The translations under genes and the position numbers were made by a program. The notes under the pieces were generated by a model, which made no database searches, was not told where the DNA came from, and saw only the letters and a list, made by a program, of their open reading frames with translations. From the NCBI RefSeq assembly GCF_003854965.1, contig NZ_RQPI01000019.1:1-64000 (forward strand): a stretch of 64,000 nucleotides of DNA, in the 5' to 3' direction. Numbering within the stretch: the first letter of the stretch is position 1; every line of letters starts with the position of its first letter. This document shows positions 24,693 to 34,226 of the stretch, in pieces. The DNA is from Paenibacillus rhizophilus. GTDB taxonomy: Bacteria > Bacillota > Bacilli > Paenibacillales > Paenibacillaceae.

Positions 24693-24785
24693 TTGGCTGA
24701 CGCGGCCGCGGCCGTCTCTGCTCCAAGCTTTTCCGAACAAATTCGGGATTAGGCGGGAATCGCGCTTGGTCGTCTCCGCGCCATA

Positions 24786-26078
24786 TTAAAGAGCCGGCTG
24801 CGGAGCGGGAATAACCTCCCGCCCGTCCATATACTTCCGCAAAGCCTGCGGAATATAAATCGAGCCGTCTTCCCGCTGGTGGTTCTCCAGCAGCGGAATA
24901 AGGATGCGCGGCGTCGCAACCGCCGTGTTGTTTAGCGTGTGGCAGTATCGCGGCTTGCCGCCCGCGTCCCGGTAGCGGATATTCGAGCGCCGGGCCTGGA
25001 AATCAAGCAGATTTGACGCCGAGTGCGTCTCTCCGTAGGCGTTCCGTCCCGGCATCCAGGTCTCGATGTCGTACTGCTTGTGCGTCTTCAGCGACATGTC
25101 GCCGGTGCAGACCGCTACCACGCGGTAAGGAAGCTCCAGCAGCTCCAGAATATGCTCCGCGTTCGCCAAAATCTCCTGCAGCATATTCTCCGACACCTCC
25201 GGGCCGTTCTCGCACAGGACGACCTGTTCAATCTTCGAGAACTGGTGGACCCGGTACAGCCCGCGCACGTCGCGTCCCGCCGAACCAACCTCGCGCCGGA
25301 AGCAAAGCGACATCCCGGCCAGCCTCATCGGCTCGGCCAACTCGACAACCTCGTCGCTGTACAGCGAGACGAGCGGCACCTCCGAGGTGCCCGCCAGCCA
25401 GCGGTTCTCGCCGCTTAGCTCATACGTCTGGTCCATCCCGCCGGGGAAGAATCCCGTGCGCACAAGCGTCTCCGGACGGACAATGGACGGCAGGTCCATG
25501 ACCGTATATCCCCTTGCAGCCAGCACGTCGAGCGCGAGGCGCTGCACGGCGAGATGCAGGTACACTCCGGTTCCCTTGAGCGTATAGCTGCGGGGCCCGC
25601 CCGCCTTGACGCCGCGCGGAATGTCGAGAATATCATGCAACTCGCCGAGCTCCACATGATCCCGGGGCGCAAAACCGAATGCCGGCGGCTCTCCGCACCG
25701 GCGGACTTCCACATTGTCCTTGTCGCTCTCTCCGACGGGCGTATCCTTCGATACGGGATTCGGGGCCAGCAGCATCAGCTCCCGGCATTTTTTCTCCGCT
25801 TCGGCAAGCCGCGATTCCACATCGGCCAACCTTCCGCCGATTTCCCTGACCTGCTCTTTGGCCGCTTCACCCTCTGCAAGTTTCCCCTGCCGCAGCAGCG
25901 CTTCAATTTCTTTGGTAAGCGTATTGCGCTGCGCCCGCAGCTCTTCGGTCTCTTGGCGCTGCCCGCGCCGGCGGTCGTCCCATTCCAGCAGCTCATCAAG
26001 CGAAAAATCAAGCTTTTTCCACTTGGCCGTCTGTCTGACAAGCTCCGCATTCTCCCTGATCCACACCATGTCCAGCAT
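24786..26078 (-). CDS. serS: Seryl-tRNA synthetase
   Basis: A class II aminoacyl-tRNA synthetase that charges tRNA-Ser. It is 430 residues, usual for bacterial SerRS. The N-terminal coiled-coil arm (about 30-100, ending LAEAEKKCRELMLLAPNPV) binds the tRNA extra arm. The catalytic domain has the TSEVPLVSLYSDEV motif, motif 2 LCFRREVGSAGRDVRGLYRVHQF, and motif 3 SNIRYRD plus LNNTAVATPRILIPLLEN. The ATG at 26078 follows AAAGGAG. It is controlled by a T-box leader directly upstream. Confidence 0.97.
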   Translation of the reverse strand: MLDMVWIRENAELVRQTAKWKKLDFSLDELLEWDDRRRGQRQETEELRAQRNTLTKEIEALLRQGKLAEGEAAKEQVREIGGRLADVESRLAEAEKKCRELMLLAPNPVSKDTPVGESDKDNVEVRRCGEPPAFGFAPRDHVELGELHDILDIPRGVKAGGPRSYTLKGTGVYLHLAVQRLALDVLAARGYTVMDLPSIVRPETLVRTGFFPGGMDQTYELSGENRWLAGTSEVPLVSLYSDEVVELAEPMRLAGMSLCFRREVGSAGRDVRGLYRVHQFSKIEQVVLCENGPEVSENMLQEILANAEHILELLELPYRVVAVCTGDMSLKTHKQYDIETWMPGRNAYGETHSASNLLDFQARRSNIRYRDAGGKPRYCHTLNNTAVATPRILIPLLENHQREDGSIYIPQALRKYMDGREVIPAPQPAL

Positions 26079-26099
26079 AACCGTTCGCTCCTTTTTGTG

Positions 26100-26320
26100 A
26101 AAAAATACAAAAAACGCCCTCATCCATGGGACGAGGAGCGTCAGCTCGCGGTGCCACCCAGGTTGACCGAACCCAGCCTTAAACAGCTTTCATTCGATCC
26201 TCTTTGGTCTTCGCGGTAACGGGCGAAACCCGGTGAACTTAGAGAGCGGTCTTAATGCCGCCCCGGTCGCAAACGCCTCGCGGTTGGATGCCGGTCATGG
26301 GCCTGATCGGGATGTGATGT
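26100..26320 (-). ncRNA. T-box riboswitch of serS with terminator
   Basis: On the minus strand the T-box sequence TGGGTGGCACCGCG lies at 26160-26147. It is followed by a terminator hairpin (GACGCTCCTCGTCC pairing with GGATGAGGGCG, about 26142-26112) and a T run. Uncharged tRNA-Ser would stabilise the antiterminator and allow serS expression. The specifier codon could not be assigned by eye. The promoter is TTGTCA about 18 nt before TATACT on the minus strand (about 26360-26327). Confidence 0.92.
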
Positions 26321-26326
26321 TGCCGT

Positions 26327-26384
26327 TTAGTATAGCGCAGACCTGCCCGCGTTGACAATGCTATTGTCCCTTTGTTACGATAAT
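26327..26384. promoter_or_regulatory. Overlapping divergent promoters of serS and the FMN reductase gene
   Basis: A TTGACA on the + strand (about 26354) shares bases with a TTGTCA on the minus strand. The minus -10 is TATACT at about 26332-26327. The plus -10 is less clear (TACGAT or GATAAT, 26378-26386). RNA polymerase could bind only one at a time. Confidence 0.55.
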
Positions 26385-26451
26385 TAAAATTTAAGCATTA
26401 TTGTCGGATTTTCGGGCCCGCTGCGCCCGAGCAGACAGAAGAGGTGGAAAA

Positions 26452-27006
26452 GTGGCCAAGATTGTTGTAATTAACGGGACGCCGTCCCTTGTATCGCGCA
26501 TCAATGCAGTGATCGAGTACGCAGAGAATGCGCTTGAAGGCAAAGGATTGGAAGTGGAGCGGATCAATGTGGCGGAGCTGCCGCCGGAGGATCTGATCCA
26601 TACGAAGTTTGAGAGCGAAGCGATTGTCAAAGCGAACGGTCTTGTGGCCGAAGCGGATGCTCTCGTCATTGTAAGTCCGGTGTACAAGGCCTCCTATACA
26701 GGGGTGCTCAAGACGTTCCTTGATCTCATTCCCCAGAAGGGGCTTGCCGGCAAAATCGTGCTTCCGCTCTTCATGGGCGGCAGCCTGGCGCATCTGCTGA
26801 CGATCGACTACGCGCTGAAGCCGGTGCTGTCCGTGCTGGGCGCGCGCCATATCCTCGGCGGCGTATACGCCGTGGATTCCCAGGTCGTTCGGAACGATCT
26901 GGGCGAGGTGGACATTGCCGAAGAACTGAAGCTGCGCCTGAACATTGCGCTGGATGAATTCGCGGAAGAGACGGAACTGAAAGCCGCGCGGAAGACGCAG
27001 GACTAA
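26452..27006 (+). CDS. NADPH-dependent FMN reductase (SsuE-like)
   Basis: A 184-residue flavodoxin-like reductase. It opens MAKIVVINGTPSLVSRINAVIEYAE, where the GTPS-x-x-S loop binds the flavin phosphate, and contains ADALVIVSPVYKASYTGVLKTFLDLIP, the typical second flavin-binding stretch. SsuE supplies FMNH2 to sulfonate monooxygenases; no ssu genes lie nearby, so the partner is unknown. The start is a GTG at 26452 after AGAGGTGG. It is a single gene with a terminator. Confidence 0.87.
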   Translation: MAKIVVINGTPSLVSRINAVIEYAENALEGKGLEVERINVAELPPEDLIHTKFESEAIVKANGLVAEADALVIVSPVYKASYTGVLKTFLDLIPQKGLAGKIVLPLFMGGSLAHLLTIDYALKPVLSVLGARHILGGVYAVDSQVVRNDLGEVDIAEELKLRLNIALDEFAEETELKAARKTQD

Positions 27007-27065
27007 CCGATTTGAATCGACGGACTCCGGATGAATGCCGGACATCGGCGCTGGATTCTACTAAT

Positions 27066-27098
27066 AAAGACACTCCAAAAGGGGTGTCTTTATTTTTT
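27066..27098 (+). terminator. Rho-independent terminator after the FMN reductase gene
   Basis: An 11-bp stem (27066-27076 with 27081-27091) with an AAAA loop, followed by ATTTTTT. Confidence 0.9.
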
Positions 27099-27203
27099 GT
27101 GGCCGACTACTTACTTCATTGACGTAAAAAAATAATCATGTTAGATTTCATAGTAATTAACTAGGAATAGTTTACATTAAAGATTGAAGTAGGGGGAAAG
27201 GTC

Positions 27204-29348
27204 ATGAGTTCATGGGTTGGTGCACGTAAAGCGAGGAACATATGGAGATTTTTTGGACTGCAGCCGGGAATCGCTTTGTTGAACAGGTTGTCTTTTCTCG
27301 GAAAGTTCACGCTGATCGGGATAGCGGTGCTGGTTCCGGTGCTTGTATTGGCCGGGCAATCCGCGGTAGAATCCCGAAGCTCGGTCGCGGTCACGAAGGT
27401 CCAGATCGAGGGACTGAAGGCTGTAGAAATAACGGGAGGACTTTTGAGGCTGGTGGAGCGGCATTCGATCGTACAGGCAGGAACTTATGCGGGGGTACCG
27501 GATAACGGAGAGCTAAAGAAGGCCGAAGCAGAGATCGACCGGTCGCTGGTGTCTCTTAAGACCCAACTGGCCGCCTTTCCAAGCGACGCTTCGCTTCAGG
27601 AGAAATGGAAGGCCTATCTGGACCAATGGAACACGGTTAAAAAAGAAGGCCCTAATTTGAGACGCCTGGAAAGCCTCGATGTACATACGCAGCTGTTGAC
27701 TCAGACGGTCGATCTGATAGACCTTCTGGGGCTGAAGTCGGAACTCTTGCTGGAGACCGATCCGGGACTGTTCCTGATTAAAGAGGAGACACTCCGCAAG
27801 TTCCCTTCGTTCCTGCTCCAGCTCGGATTGTTTCAGGTTGATACGCTGACTGCGGCAACGCAGACTACCATCGACGATGTCGTCAAGAACACAATAGCTG
27901 CCGATTGGGATTCCGTACAGAATGGATGGAAGAGTATTTATTCGCCGTCTGCGGGCCCGGCTGGGCAGGACCCTTCGCTTAAGGCGGTGAGAGCCGCGGA
28001 TGCGGGAACGCAGGAGAATGTTGCGCTTGCGCTCGATAAAGTGGAATCCGGCGTGCTGCTACCGCTCAAGGTAGCGATGAATCAGGGAGAATGGCTGGAG
28101 CTATCGGAGAATGCGCTGGACAGTTCTTTTGCTCAGTGGAATGAACGAATTCACTGGGTCAATGACAGATTGGAACGGCAGGTCCAGGATGGCAACCGGC
28201 AGGTCTTCTGGACTCAACTGATCGGAGGAGGGGCGATTCTGCTCTCTCTGTATTTGTTCACGGCGCTATACCGGTCGATTACCCGTGTAGTGACCGAGAT
28301 CAGGCAGACAGCCTCCCGGATGGCCGGCGGGGATTTATCCGCCCGGTTTCACGTTGACACCAAAGATGAGCTAAAGGTTATAGCCGACAGCTTTAATCAT
28401 ATTGCCGAGTCGTTCAAGTCCGTTCTAACCGAAATCGGCCAGTCTTCAAGTCAATTGGCCTCCTCTGCCGAACAGTTGTCCTCCAGCGCTAAGCAAACCT
28501 CCAAAGCGTCCGGGCATATCGCGGGGATTACCGAGAAAATCGCCGACGGCGCCGGTCTCCAGGTGCTTAAGGTGGAAGAAAGCGTACATACCATTCATGA
28601 GGTCGCTGCACAAATTCAGGAAATCTCCGAGCGCGCAATATCGGTTGCGGAAACGACAACCACCGCCTCCATCAAATCGTCAAAAGGGGGAGATGCGGTT
28701 CGTACCGTCACTGAGCAGATGAAATCCATCAATGGCTCTGTCGACAGAGTAGGAAAGGTAATTGTCCGGCTGTCATCCATTTCTCAGGAAGTTGGACAAA
28801 TGAATGAGGTCATTACGCAATTGTCGCAGCAGACCCATTTATTATCGCTGAACGCCGCCATTGAAGCGGCCAGAGCCGGGGAGCACGGACGCGGCTTCTC
28901 GGTAGTCGCCGAGGAGGTGAAGAATCTGGCCGAGCAGTCGTCCCGGTCCGCTGAACAGATCGCCGGCCTCATTCAGACCATTCGCTCCGATATCGGTCAT
29001 GCGTCGCATTCCATGCAGGAGGCAACGAAGGAAGTGGATCTTGGCATGGAGCTTGTCCATACGGCGGGCAGCTTATTTACCGAGATCGAACATTATGTCG
29101 ATGAGGTGAAGAGTCAGGTCGAGGAAGTGTCGGCAGCCACTCAGCAAATCTCCGCCGGTACAGGGTATGTCGTGCAGGCCATTAAAGGCATCTCTGACGT
29201 AGCGCATACCACGGCCGCCGGAACCCAGGATGTCTCCGCCGCGGCCGAGCAGCAGTTGGCTTCAATGGAAGAGATGTCTTCCTCCTTCCATGCCGTAACC
29301 CATATGGCGGAAGGGATGCAGGTACTTGTAAATCGCTTCCGGGTGTAG
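27204..29348 (+). CDS. Methyl-accepting chemotaxis protein
   Basis: A 714-residue membrane receptor. A cytoplasmic N-terminal stretch of about 28 residues precedes membrane helix 1 (about 30-52). A large helical extracellular sensor region spans about 55-330, helix 2 lies at about 335-357 (FWTQLIGGGAILLSLYLFTALY), then a HAMP domain (about 358-410) and a long coiled-coil signalling domain. The hairpin tip that contacts CheA/CheW is recognised by SLNAAIEAARAGEHGRGFSVVAEEV. The ligand is unknown. AGTAGGGGGAAAGG lies upstream. It is transcribed alone; no che genes are near. Confidence 0.93.
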   Translation: MSSWVGARKARNIWRFFGLQPGIALLNRLSFLGKFTLIGIAVLVPVLVLAGQSAVESRSSVAVTKVQIEGLKAVEITGGLLRLVERHSIVQAGTYAGVPDNGELKKAEAEIDRSLVSLKTQLAAFPSDASLQEKWKAYLDQWNTVKKEGPNLRRLESLDVHTQLLTQTVDLIDLLGLKSELLLETDPGLFLIKEETLRKFPSFLLQLGLFQVDTLTAATQTTIDDVVKNTIAADWDSVQNGWKSIYSPSAGPAGQDPSLKAVRAADAGTQENVALALDKVESGVLLPLKVAMNQGEWLELSENALDSSFAQWNERIHWVNDRLERQVQDGNRQVFWTQLIGGGAILLSLYLFTALYRSITRVVTEIRQTASRMAGGDLSARFHVDTKDELKVIADSFNHIAESFKSVLTEIGQSSSQLASSAEQLSSSAKQTSKASGHIAGITEKIADGAGLQVLKVEESVHTIHEVAAQIQEISERAISVAETTTTASIKSSKGGDAVRTVTEQMKSINGSVDRVGKVIVRLSSISQEVGQMNEVITQLSQQTHLLSLNAAIEAARAGEHGRGFSVVAEEVKNLAEQSSRSAEQIAGLIQTIRSDIGHASHSMQEATKEVDLGMELVHTAGSLFTEIEHYVDEVKSQVEEVSAATQQISAGTGYVVQAIKGISDVAHTTAAGTQDVSAAAEQQLASMEEMSSSFHAVTHMAEGMQVLVNRFRV

Positions 29349-29403
29349 AAACCGCTGAAGCAATCACTCCATGAGGTACGCTCCTATTCTCGGATACCGG
29401 AAA

Positions 29404-29443
29404 AGCGGCAAGTCCCCAATGACCGGGATTTGCCGCTATTTTT
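29404..29443 (+). terminator. Rho-independent terminator of the chemotaxis receptor gene
   Basis: An approximately 13-bp stem (AGCGGCAAGTCCC with GGGATTTGCCGCT) followed by ATTTTT. Confidence 0.85.
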
Positions 29444-29482
29444 ATACGCTGCGGTTTAAGCGCTTTATCAATATTAAAATCC

Positions 29483-30004
29483 TTACTTCACAGCTACTTC
29501 AATGGACTCGATTGTTGTGAAAATTCGAGTGTAAACATTCTCAATATTGGTTTCAGTTGCTTTATCGTTGTATAACCCATAACCCCAATGTTGATATTCC
29601 TTGCCAAATTGAAAGTAGCCTGTGGCATAGTTATCCGATGCAAAATCAGGAGAATCATCGTAAGACATTTCGTTAATAAAAGGGAAATATGATTTCGTAG
29701 ACTCTATAAAGAAAAAAGGAATACCTGCATTTTTATATACTGTTGCATATTTTTGATTTGCAGCTTCGGATAGATATTCTTTCATAATGAAAATGGCATC
29801 AAAGTCAGGTGAAAGATTTTGATCCTCTAATTGATTAAAAGTTATTTTTTTGAAGACCACATTATTTTCTCTTATGTTCGGAGCATCTCCTATAACGCCA
29901 ACAACTAAGCTTTTGCCTTCGTAGTGAGGTGTATCGATTGTATCAGAGTTACAACCCGCTAAAATAAAACAAATAAAAAGAAGGATCATTGAGATTTTAT
30001 TCAT
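29483..30004 (-). CDS. Predicted lipoprotein of unknown function
   Basis: 173 residues starting MNKISMILLFICFILAGCNS, a lipoprotein signal with lipobox LAGC (Cys at about 18). The mature part is polar, rich in Asn, Asp, Tyr and Phe, with VVGVIGDAPNIRENNVVFKKI, which recalls small lipoproteins found beside antimicrobial-peptide ABC transporters. I do not assign a family. The base composition is clearly more AT-rich than its neighbours, suggesting transfer. AAAGGAG precedes the ATG at 30004. It is divergent from the ABC/two-component operon starting at 30194. Confidence 0.7.
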   Translation of the reverse strand: MNKISMILLFICFILAGCNSDTIDTPHYEGKSLVVGVIGDAPNIRENNVVFKKITFNQLEDQNLSPDFDAIFIMKEYLSEAANQKYATVYKNAGIPFFFIESTKSYFPFINEMSYDDSPDFASDNYATGYFQFGKEYQHWGYGLYNDKATETNIENVYTRIFTTIESIEVAVK

Positions 30005-30121
30005 TATTGGAGACTCCTTTGGGAATATATGGTCATTATTAATAGTATAATACTTTTTTTCTCTGAACAGCGGTTTCTTTGAGGAAATGCCGGCGGATAT
30101 CGATTCTATCATTGCTGCGCC

Positions 30122-30156
30122 CAGTTCATTTTCAGTTCATATTGAGCGGGTAGTAT
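30122..30156 (+). promoter_or_regulatory. Direct repeats and promoter of the ABC/two-component operon
   Basis: CAGTTCAT occurs at 30122-30129 and 30133-30140, exactly 11 bp apart, as expected for an OmpR-family response-regulator dimer. They are followed by TTGAGC and a weak TAGTAT (30151-30156). Autoregulation by the 32204-32881 regulator is the likely meaning. Confidence 0.5.
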
Positions 30157-30193
30157 GAAGGCAGAAGAGAAACAGATTGGTGGAGGATGAAAC

Positions 30194-32158
30194 ATGAAAT
30201 TATTAGAGATTAAAGAAGTGAATAAATCTTACAGACTTGCCGGAAAGGAAAAAATATCGGTTCTTCGCGGCATTAACGTAAGTTTTAGCAGCGGTGAGTT
30301 TGTTTCCATTCTGGGAGAGTCGGGCTCGGGAAAGTCGACGCTCATGAATATTATCGGCGGCATGGATTCGGATTACGAAGGTGAAGTGATCGTACAGGGG
30401 AAATCGCTGAGATCCATGAAAGAGAAAGAAATCGATGCGTACCGAAAAAATAAAATCGGGTTTATTTTTCAGAGCTTCAACCTGATTCCCCATCTGACCG
30501 TGCTTGAAAATGTAACCATTGCGATGCAGATGATGGATAAAAGCGAGAAGGAAAGAAACCGGCGCGCGCTGGAAATTCTGGAGGAAGTGGGCTTGAAGGG
30601 GCATGTGAAGAAGCGGCCGAATCAGCTGTCCGGGGGGCAGAAGCAGCGTGTTGCCATTGCGCGGGCATTGGCGAACGATCCGGATATTATTTTGGCGGAT
30701 GAACCGACAGGCGCGCTTGATCAGGAAACCAGTGAACAAATCCTTGAGCTTCTTGATTCTATCGCGCAAAAGGGCGTGCTCATCATTACAGTAACGCATT
30801 CCCAAAGAGTGGCCGATTTCGGCAGCCGGATTGTGAGGGTAGAGGATGGGAGCATAAAGGAAGATCAGGCACTAAAAGAGCGTTATAATTCGGAGAAGAA
30901 ATCGATGGATAAAAAAGGGAAGAGCTTAAGCTTCCTGGCTTCTTTTAAACTGGCCATTCGAAATATGCAATTAAAAGCAAAAAGAAATCTGCTCGTCGCT
31001 TTGGGAGCGTCAATCGGTATATCCAGTGTCCTGTTGATGCTGTCGCTCGGGAATGGCGTAACCGGCTATATCAACGATCAAATTAATTCCAGCGCGAATC
31101 CGCTTCTTATTGACGTAGTGAAGTCGGCAGGGGAGAACGTTAAGGCGCCCGATGGACCGCCCGCTGAGCGGTTGACGGGAGATCCGTTTACCGAAGAAGA
31201 TGTGGCGAAGATAAGCGGTATTCAAGATGTGAAGAGCGTAGAGAAAGCAACGACCATCAGAGAGAAATCCAACATGGTATACGGCAGTGAAAATTATGCG
31301 CTTCCGGCCTTGCAGACCGTTACGGACTCGGTTACGGAGAGCAATATCGAAGCGGGAACCCTTCCATCCGGGAATGAGGTAATGTTATCAACCGGTTTTG
31401 CACAGCGCTTAACCAATGAACAAGCATACGGCTCCCTCATAGGGAAATCCGTCAAATTATTTGTGAACGAAATGAGTTCAAGCAATCAGCCCGTTATTGT
31501 GGAAAAAGAACTTACCGTCTCGGGAATCTATAAGCAGGCGGACAGGGGGCCGGTTGGGGGAGCGGATGCTTATGTTGCTTACAGCACGCTTGAAGAAGCC
31601 TATAAGCAGCAAAATATTAGTTTGAATCCGCTGCAGATTAATGCTTATGCCGCAGATGTGAATGACGTGGAACGTATCAAATCAGATATCGAGAGCGCCG
31701 GATTTGTGACTTCTCCCACCACCAAGCTTATGAAGCAGCTGACAACCTATATCAATCTGGCCTCCTGGCTGCTCGCCGCTATTGCAGGAATTTCCTTGCT
31801 GGTTTCCGGTATAATGATCCTGATCGTTCTGTATGTAAGCGTAGTGGAGCGTACAAGAGAGATTGGTATTTTACGGGCAATCGGCGCACGAAAGAAAGAC
31901 ATTCAGCGTATTTTCTTTTCTGAATCGGCCTTGATTGGCTTGCTGAGCGGCGGAATTGCCGTTGTGGGATCGGTGCTGATCAGCTTTGTGCTCAATATGA
32001 TCCTTAACCGAGCATTTGGTGTCGAGTTGATTCAATTGACTCCCCAGTATATGCTTTTTGGAATAGGAATCAGCACCTTGATCAGTGTCGTGGCGGGACT
32101 GCTCCCGTCATCCAAAGCGGCCAAGCTGGACCCTATGGAATCACTTCGCTACGAATAG
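30194..32158 (+). CDS. MacB-like ABC transporter (ATPase-permease fusion)
   Basis: A 654-residue fusion. The N-terminal ATPase (1-225) has Walker A GESGSGKST (41-49), signature LSGGQKQRVAIARAL and Walker B ILADEPTGALD. After a linker comes one membrane helix (about 268-291), an extracytoplasmic MacB-type domain (about 292-510), then three helices in the FtsX-fold C-terminus with VVERTREIGILRAIGARKKDI. Such proteins move or extrude peptides or lipoproteins by mechanotransmission, often in defence against cell-wall-active peptides. GGAGG lies upstream. It is first in an operon with a response regulator and a histidine kinase. Confidence 0.9.
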   Translation: MKLLEIKEVNKSYRLAGKEKISVLRGINVSFSSGEFVSILGESGSGKSTLMNIIGGMDSDYEGEVIVQGKSLRSMKEKEIDAYRKNKIGFIFQSFNLIPHLTVLENVTIAMQMMDKSEKERNRRALEILEEVGLKGHVKKRPNQLSGGQKQRVAIARALANDPDIILADEPTGALDQETSEQILELLDSIAQKGVLIITVTHSQRVADFGSRIVRVEDGSIKEDQALKERYNSEKKSMDKKGKSLSFLASFKLAIRNMQLKAKRNLLVALGASIGISSVLLMLSLGNGVTGYINDQINSSANPLLIDVVKSAGENVKAPDGPPAERLTGDPFTEEDVAKISGIQDVKSVEKATTIREKSNMVYGSENYALPALQTVTDSVTESNIEAGTLPSGNEVMLSTGFAQRLTNEQAYGSLIGKSVKLFVNEMSSSNQPVIVEKELTVSGIYKQADRGPVGGADAYVAYSTLEEAYKQQNISLNPLQINAYAADVNDVERIKSDIESAGFVTSPTTKLMKQLTTYINLASWLLAAIAGISLLVSGIMILIVLYVSVVERTREIGILRAIGARKKDIQRIFFSESALIGLLSGGIAVVGSVLISFVLNMILNRAFGVELIQLTPQYMLFGIGISTLISVVAGLLPSSKAAKLDPMESLRYE

Positions 32159-32203
32159 CATTTAGGAATCGGATGGATACCGCCGGGTTGGAGGGACATA
32201 AGA

Positions 32204-32881
32204 ATGAATAAGATTTTGGTAGTCGATGATGAACCCCATATCCGTAAATTAATTAGGCTCTATTTGGAAAATAGCTCTTTTGATGTGATCGAGGCGGAGG
32301 ACGGGCAGGAAGCGCTGGATTATGTGGCGCATACCAAAGTCGATTTAATGGTTGTAGACGTAATGATGCCTCGCATCGACGGAATAGAGTTAACCGAAGC
32401 TATACGCGGTTACTTGGATATTCCGATATTGATCGTATCGGCGAAAGGCGAATCGATGGATAAAGTCAGAGGATTCACAGCGGGGACAGATGATTATTTG
32501 GTCAAGCCCTTTGATCCGGTCGAGCTGGTTCTGCGCGTGAAATCTCTTCTGAAACGGTACAACATGACCGCAACCAAGGTGATTCAGCTGGATGCAATCA
32601 CGATTGACCTTGAATCCTTAACGGTTGCTTCCGAGGAGAATACGGTACAGCTGAAAAAGAAAGAATGCGAGCTGTTATTTATGCTGGCAAGCTCACCCGG
32701 ACGCATTTTTACCCGGACACAGCTCATCGAAAGTTTGTGGGGGATGGATTACGAAGGGGATGAACGAACGGTTGATGTCCATATCAAACGTTTGCGCCAG
32801 CAGATGGAGACTTTCCCTTCTGTGCTCATTAGTACGGTCAGAGGGCTTGGATACCGATTGGAGCTTGCGGCAGATGTTTAG
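32204..32881 (+). CDS. OmpR/PhoB-family response regulator
   Basis: 225 residues. The receiver domain has the acidic pair DDE (about 8-10), phospho-acceptor D52 in VVDVMMPRIDG, and a conserved lysine in YLVKPFDP. The C-terminal winged helix has ECELLFMLASSPGRIFTRTQL and DERTVDVHIKRLRQQM, ending RGLGYRLE. It should control the ABC operon, probably through the CAGTTCAT repeats upstream. It lies 45 nt after the transporter and overlaps the kinase start by 8 nt. Confidence 0.95.
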   Translation: MNKILVVDDEPHIRKLIRLYLENSSFDVIEAEDGQEALDYVAHTKVDLMVVDVMMPRIDGIELTEAIRGYLDIPILIVSAKGESMDKVRGFTAGTDDYLVKPFDPVELVLRVKSLLKRYNMTATKVIQLDAITIDLESLTVASEENTVQLKKKECELLFMLASSPGRIFTRTQLIESLWGMDYEGDERTVDVHIKRLRQQMETFPSVLISTVRGLGYRLELAADV

Positions 32882-34196
32882 AAAGAGCCTGCGGGTCCAA
32901 ATTATTGCCATTTTTGTTGTCATCGTGTTCATCAGCTTGTTTATTGCGTTCGCGATCAGCCGGTTGTTTTCAATGAGGGAAGTAGCTGTTGAACAGCCTT
33001 TCCTGAAGATAGCGGAGGATGCCGCTTCTCTCTGGAAGATAACCGCGCCGGAATACCGCGACCGGTTGCCGGATATTTTATCCCATTATCATGTACAGGC
33101 TAACGTCGTGGAGGAACGCGGCAATCTGCCCTTTTCATTGAGCGCCGAGGAGGCGTCTCCGCTTTTTGAAGAGGGATTGACGAAGCCTGTATTTTTGAAT
33201 ACGAAGGAAGGTCCGGTCCGTTTTATCGGTGTGCCGGATATCGATGGAGCCGGACATTCCATGATTCTTAAGGTGGACTTCAGCCAGTTTTTGGAGAGTA
33301 TGCTTAGAATATTGCTCATTGGCCTCGTTAGTGTGCTGCTTATCGGAATTTTGCTCATTTTGTTGACCTCGCGTTACTTGGTTGGACCGGTAAGCCGGTT
33401 GACGGGCGCGGCGCGGGAGATGGCAAAAGGAAACTTGGCCTTTCGTCTTGCGCACCGAAGGAAGGACGAGATCGGAACGTTGATGGACAGCTTTAATAAT
33501 ATGGCGAGCGAGCTTCAGAATATCGATAAAATACGTGAAGATTTCGTCATCAACGTATCCCATGAAATCCAGAGCCCCCTGACTTCAATCCGGGGATTTA
33601 CCCGGGCGATGAGAGACGGAGTCATTCCGGCGGAACAACAAAAAGAGCATCTGGATATTATTTATGAGGAGACTCTCCGCCTTTCGAGATTAAGCGAAAA
33701 TCTGCTCCGTCTTGCTTCACTGGATTCGGAGCACCATCCCTTTCATCCTGTAACCTACCGATTGGACGAACAGCTGCGCAGAGTTATTCTGGTGTCCGAA
33801 CCTTTATGGACTGAGAAGAAACTCGATGTGGAGCTGGATCTGCACATTTGCAGTGTCACAGCGGACCGGGATTTGCTAGAGCAGGTGTGGCAAAATCTGA
33901 TTGCGAACGCGATTAAATACTCGGATGTGAACAGCCGGATTGAAGTATGGATGGATAAGGCTCTCGGGAGTGTCAATATTCATATTAAAAATACAGGCAA
34001 AGGCATACCGGAGCGGGATCTTCCCTTTATATTTGAAAGATTTTATAGAGTGGATAAAGCCAGAACCCGTTCAAAGGGCGGAAATGGATTGGGTCTGTCC
34101 ATCGTGAAGAAAATCATCGGACTTCATGGTTATAAAATAGAGGTCAAAAGTGAAGAAGGGAAGGAAACCTGTTTTACGGTTTCGATCCCTTTGTAG
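32874..34196 (+). CDS. Membrane histidine kinase
   Basis: 440 residues: two membrane helices (about 8-30 and 145-168) enclosing an extracellular region of about 115 residues, a HAMP domain (about 170-222), then the phosphorylated histidine H230 in NVSHEIQSPLTS. The catalytic ATPase domain has the N box NLIANAIKYS, G1 box IKNTGKGIPERDLPFIFERFYR and G2 box GGNGLGLSIVKKI. The start ATG at 32874 overlaps the response-regulator gene (stop at 32881), with TTGGAG upstream. It pairs with the preceding regulator; the stimulus is unknown. Confidence 0.94.
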   Translation: MFRKSLRVQIIAIFVVIVFISLFIAFAISRLFSMREVAVEQPFLKIAEDAASLWKITAPEYRDRLPDILSHYHVQANVVEERGNLPFSLSAEEASPLFEEGLTKPVFLNTKEGPVRFIGVPDIDGAGHSMILKVDFSQFLESMLRILLIGLVSVLLIGILLILLTSRYLVGPVSRLTGAAREMAKGNLAFRLAHRRKDEIGTLMDSFNNMASELQNIDKIREDFVINVSHEIQSPLTSIRGFTRAMRDGVIPAEQQKEHLDIIYEETLRLSRLSENLLRLASLDSEHHPFHPVTYRLDEQLRRVILVSEPLWTEKKLDVELDLHICSVTADRDLLEQVWQNLIANAIKYSDVNSRIEVWMDKALGSVNIHIKNTGKGIPERDLPFIFERFYRVDKARTRSKGGNGLGLSIVKKIIGLHGYKIEVKSEEGKETCFTVSIPL

Positions 34197-34226
34197 AGCT
34201 TCACTTGCGAAATACGGGTCATTGAA

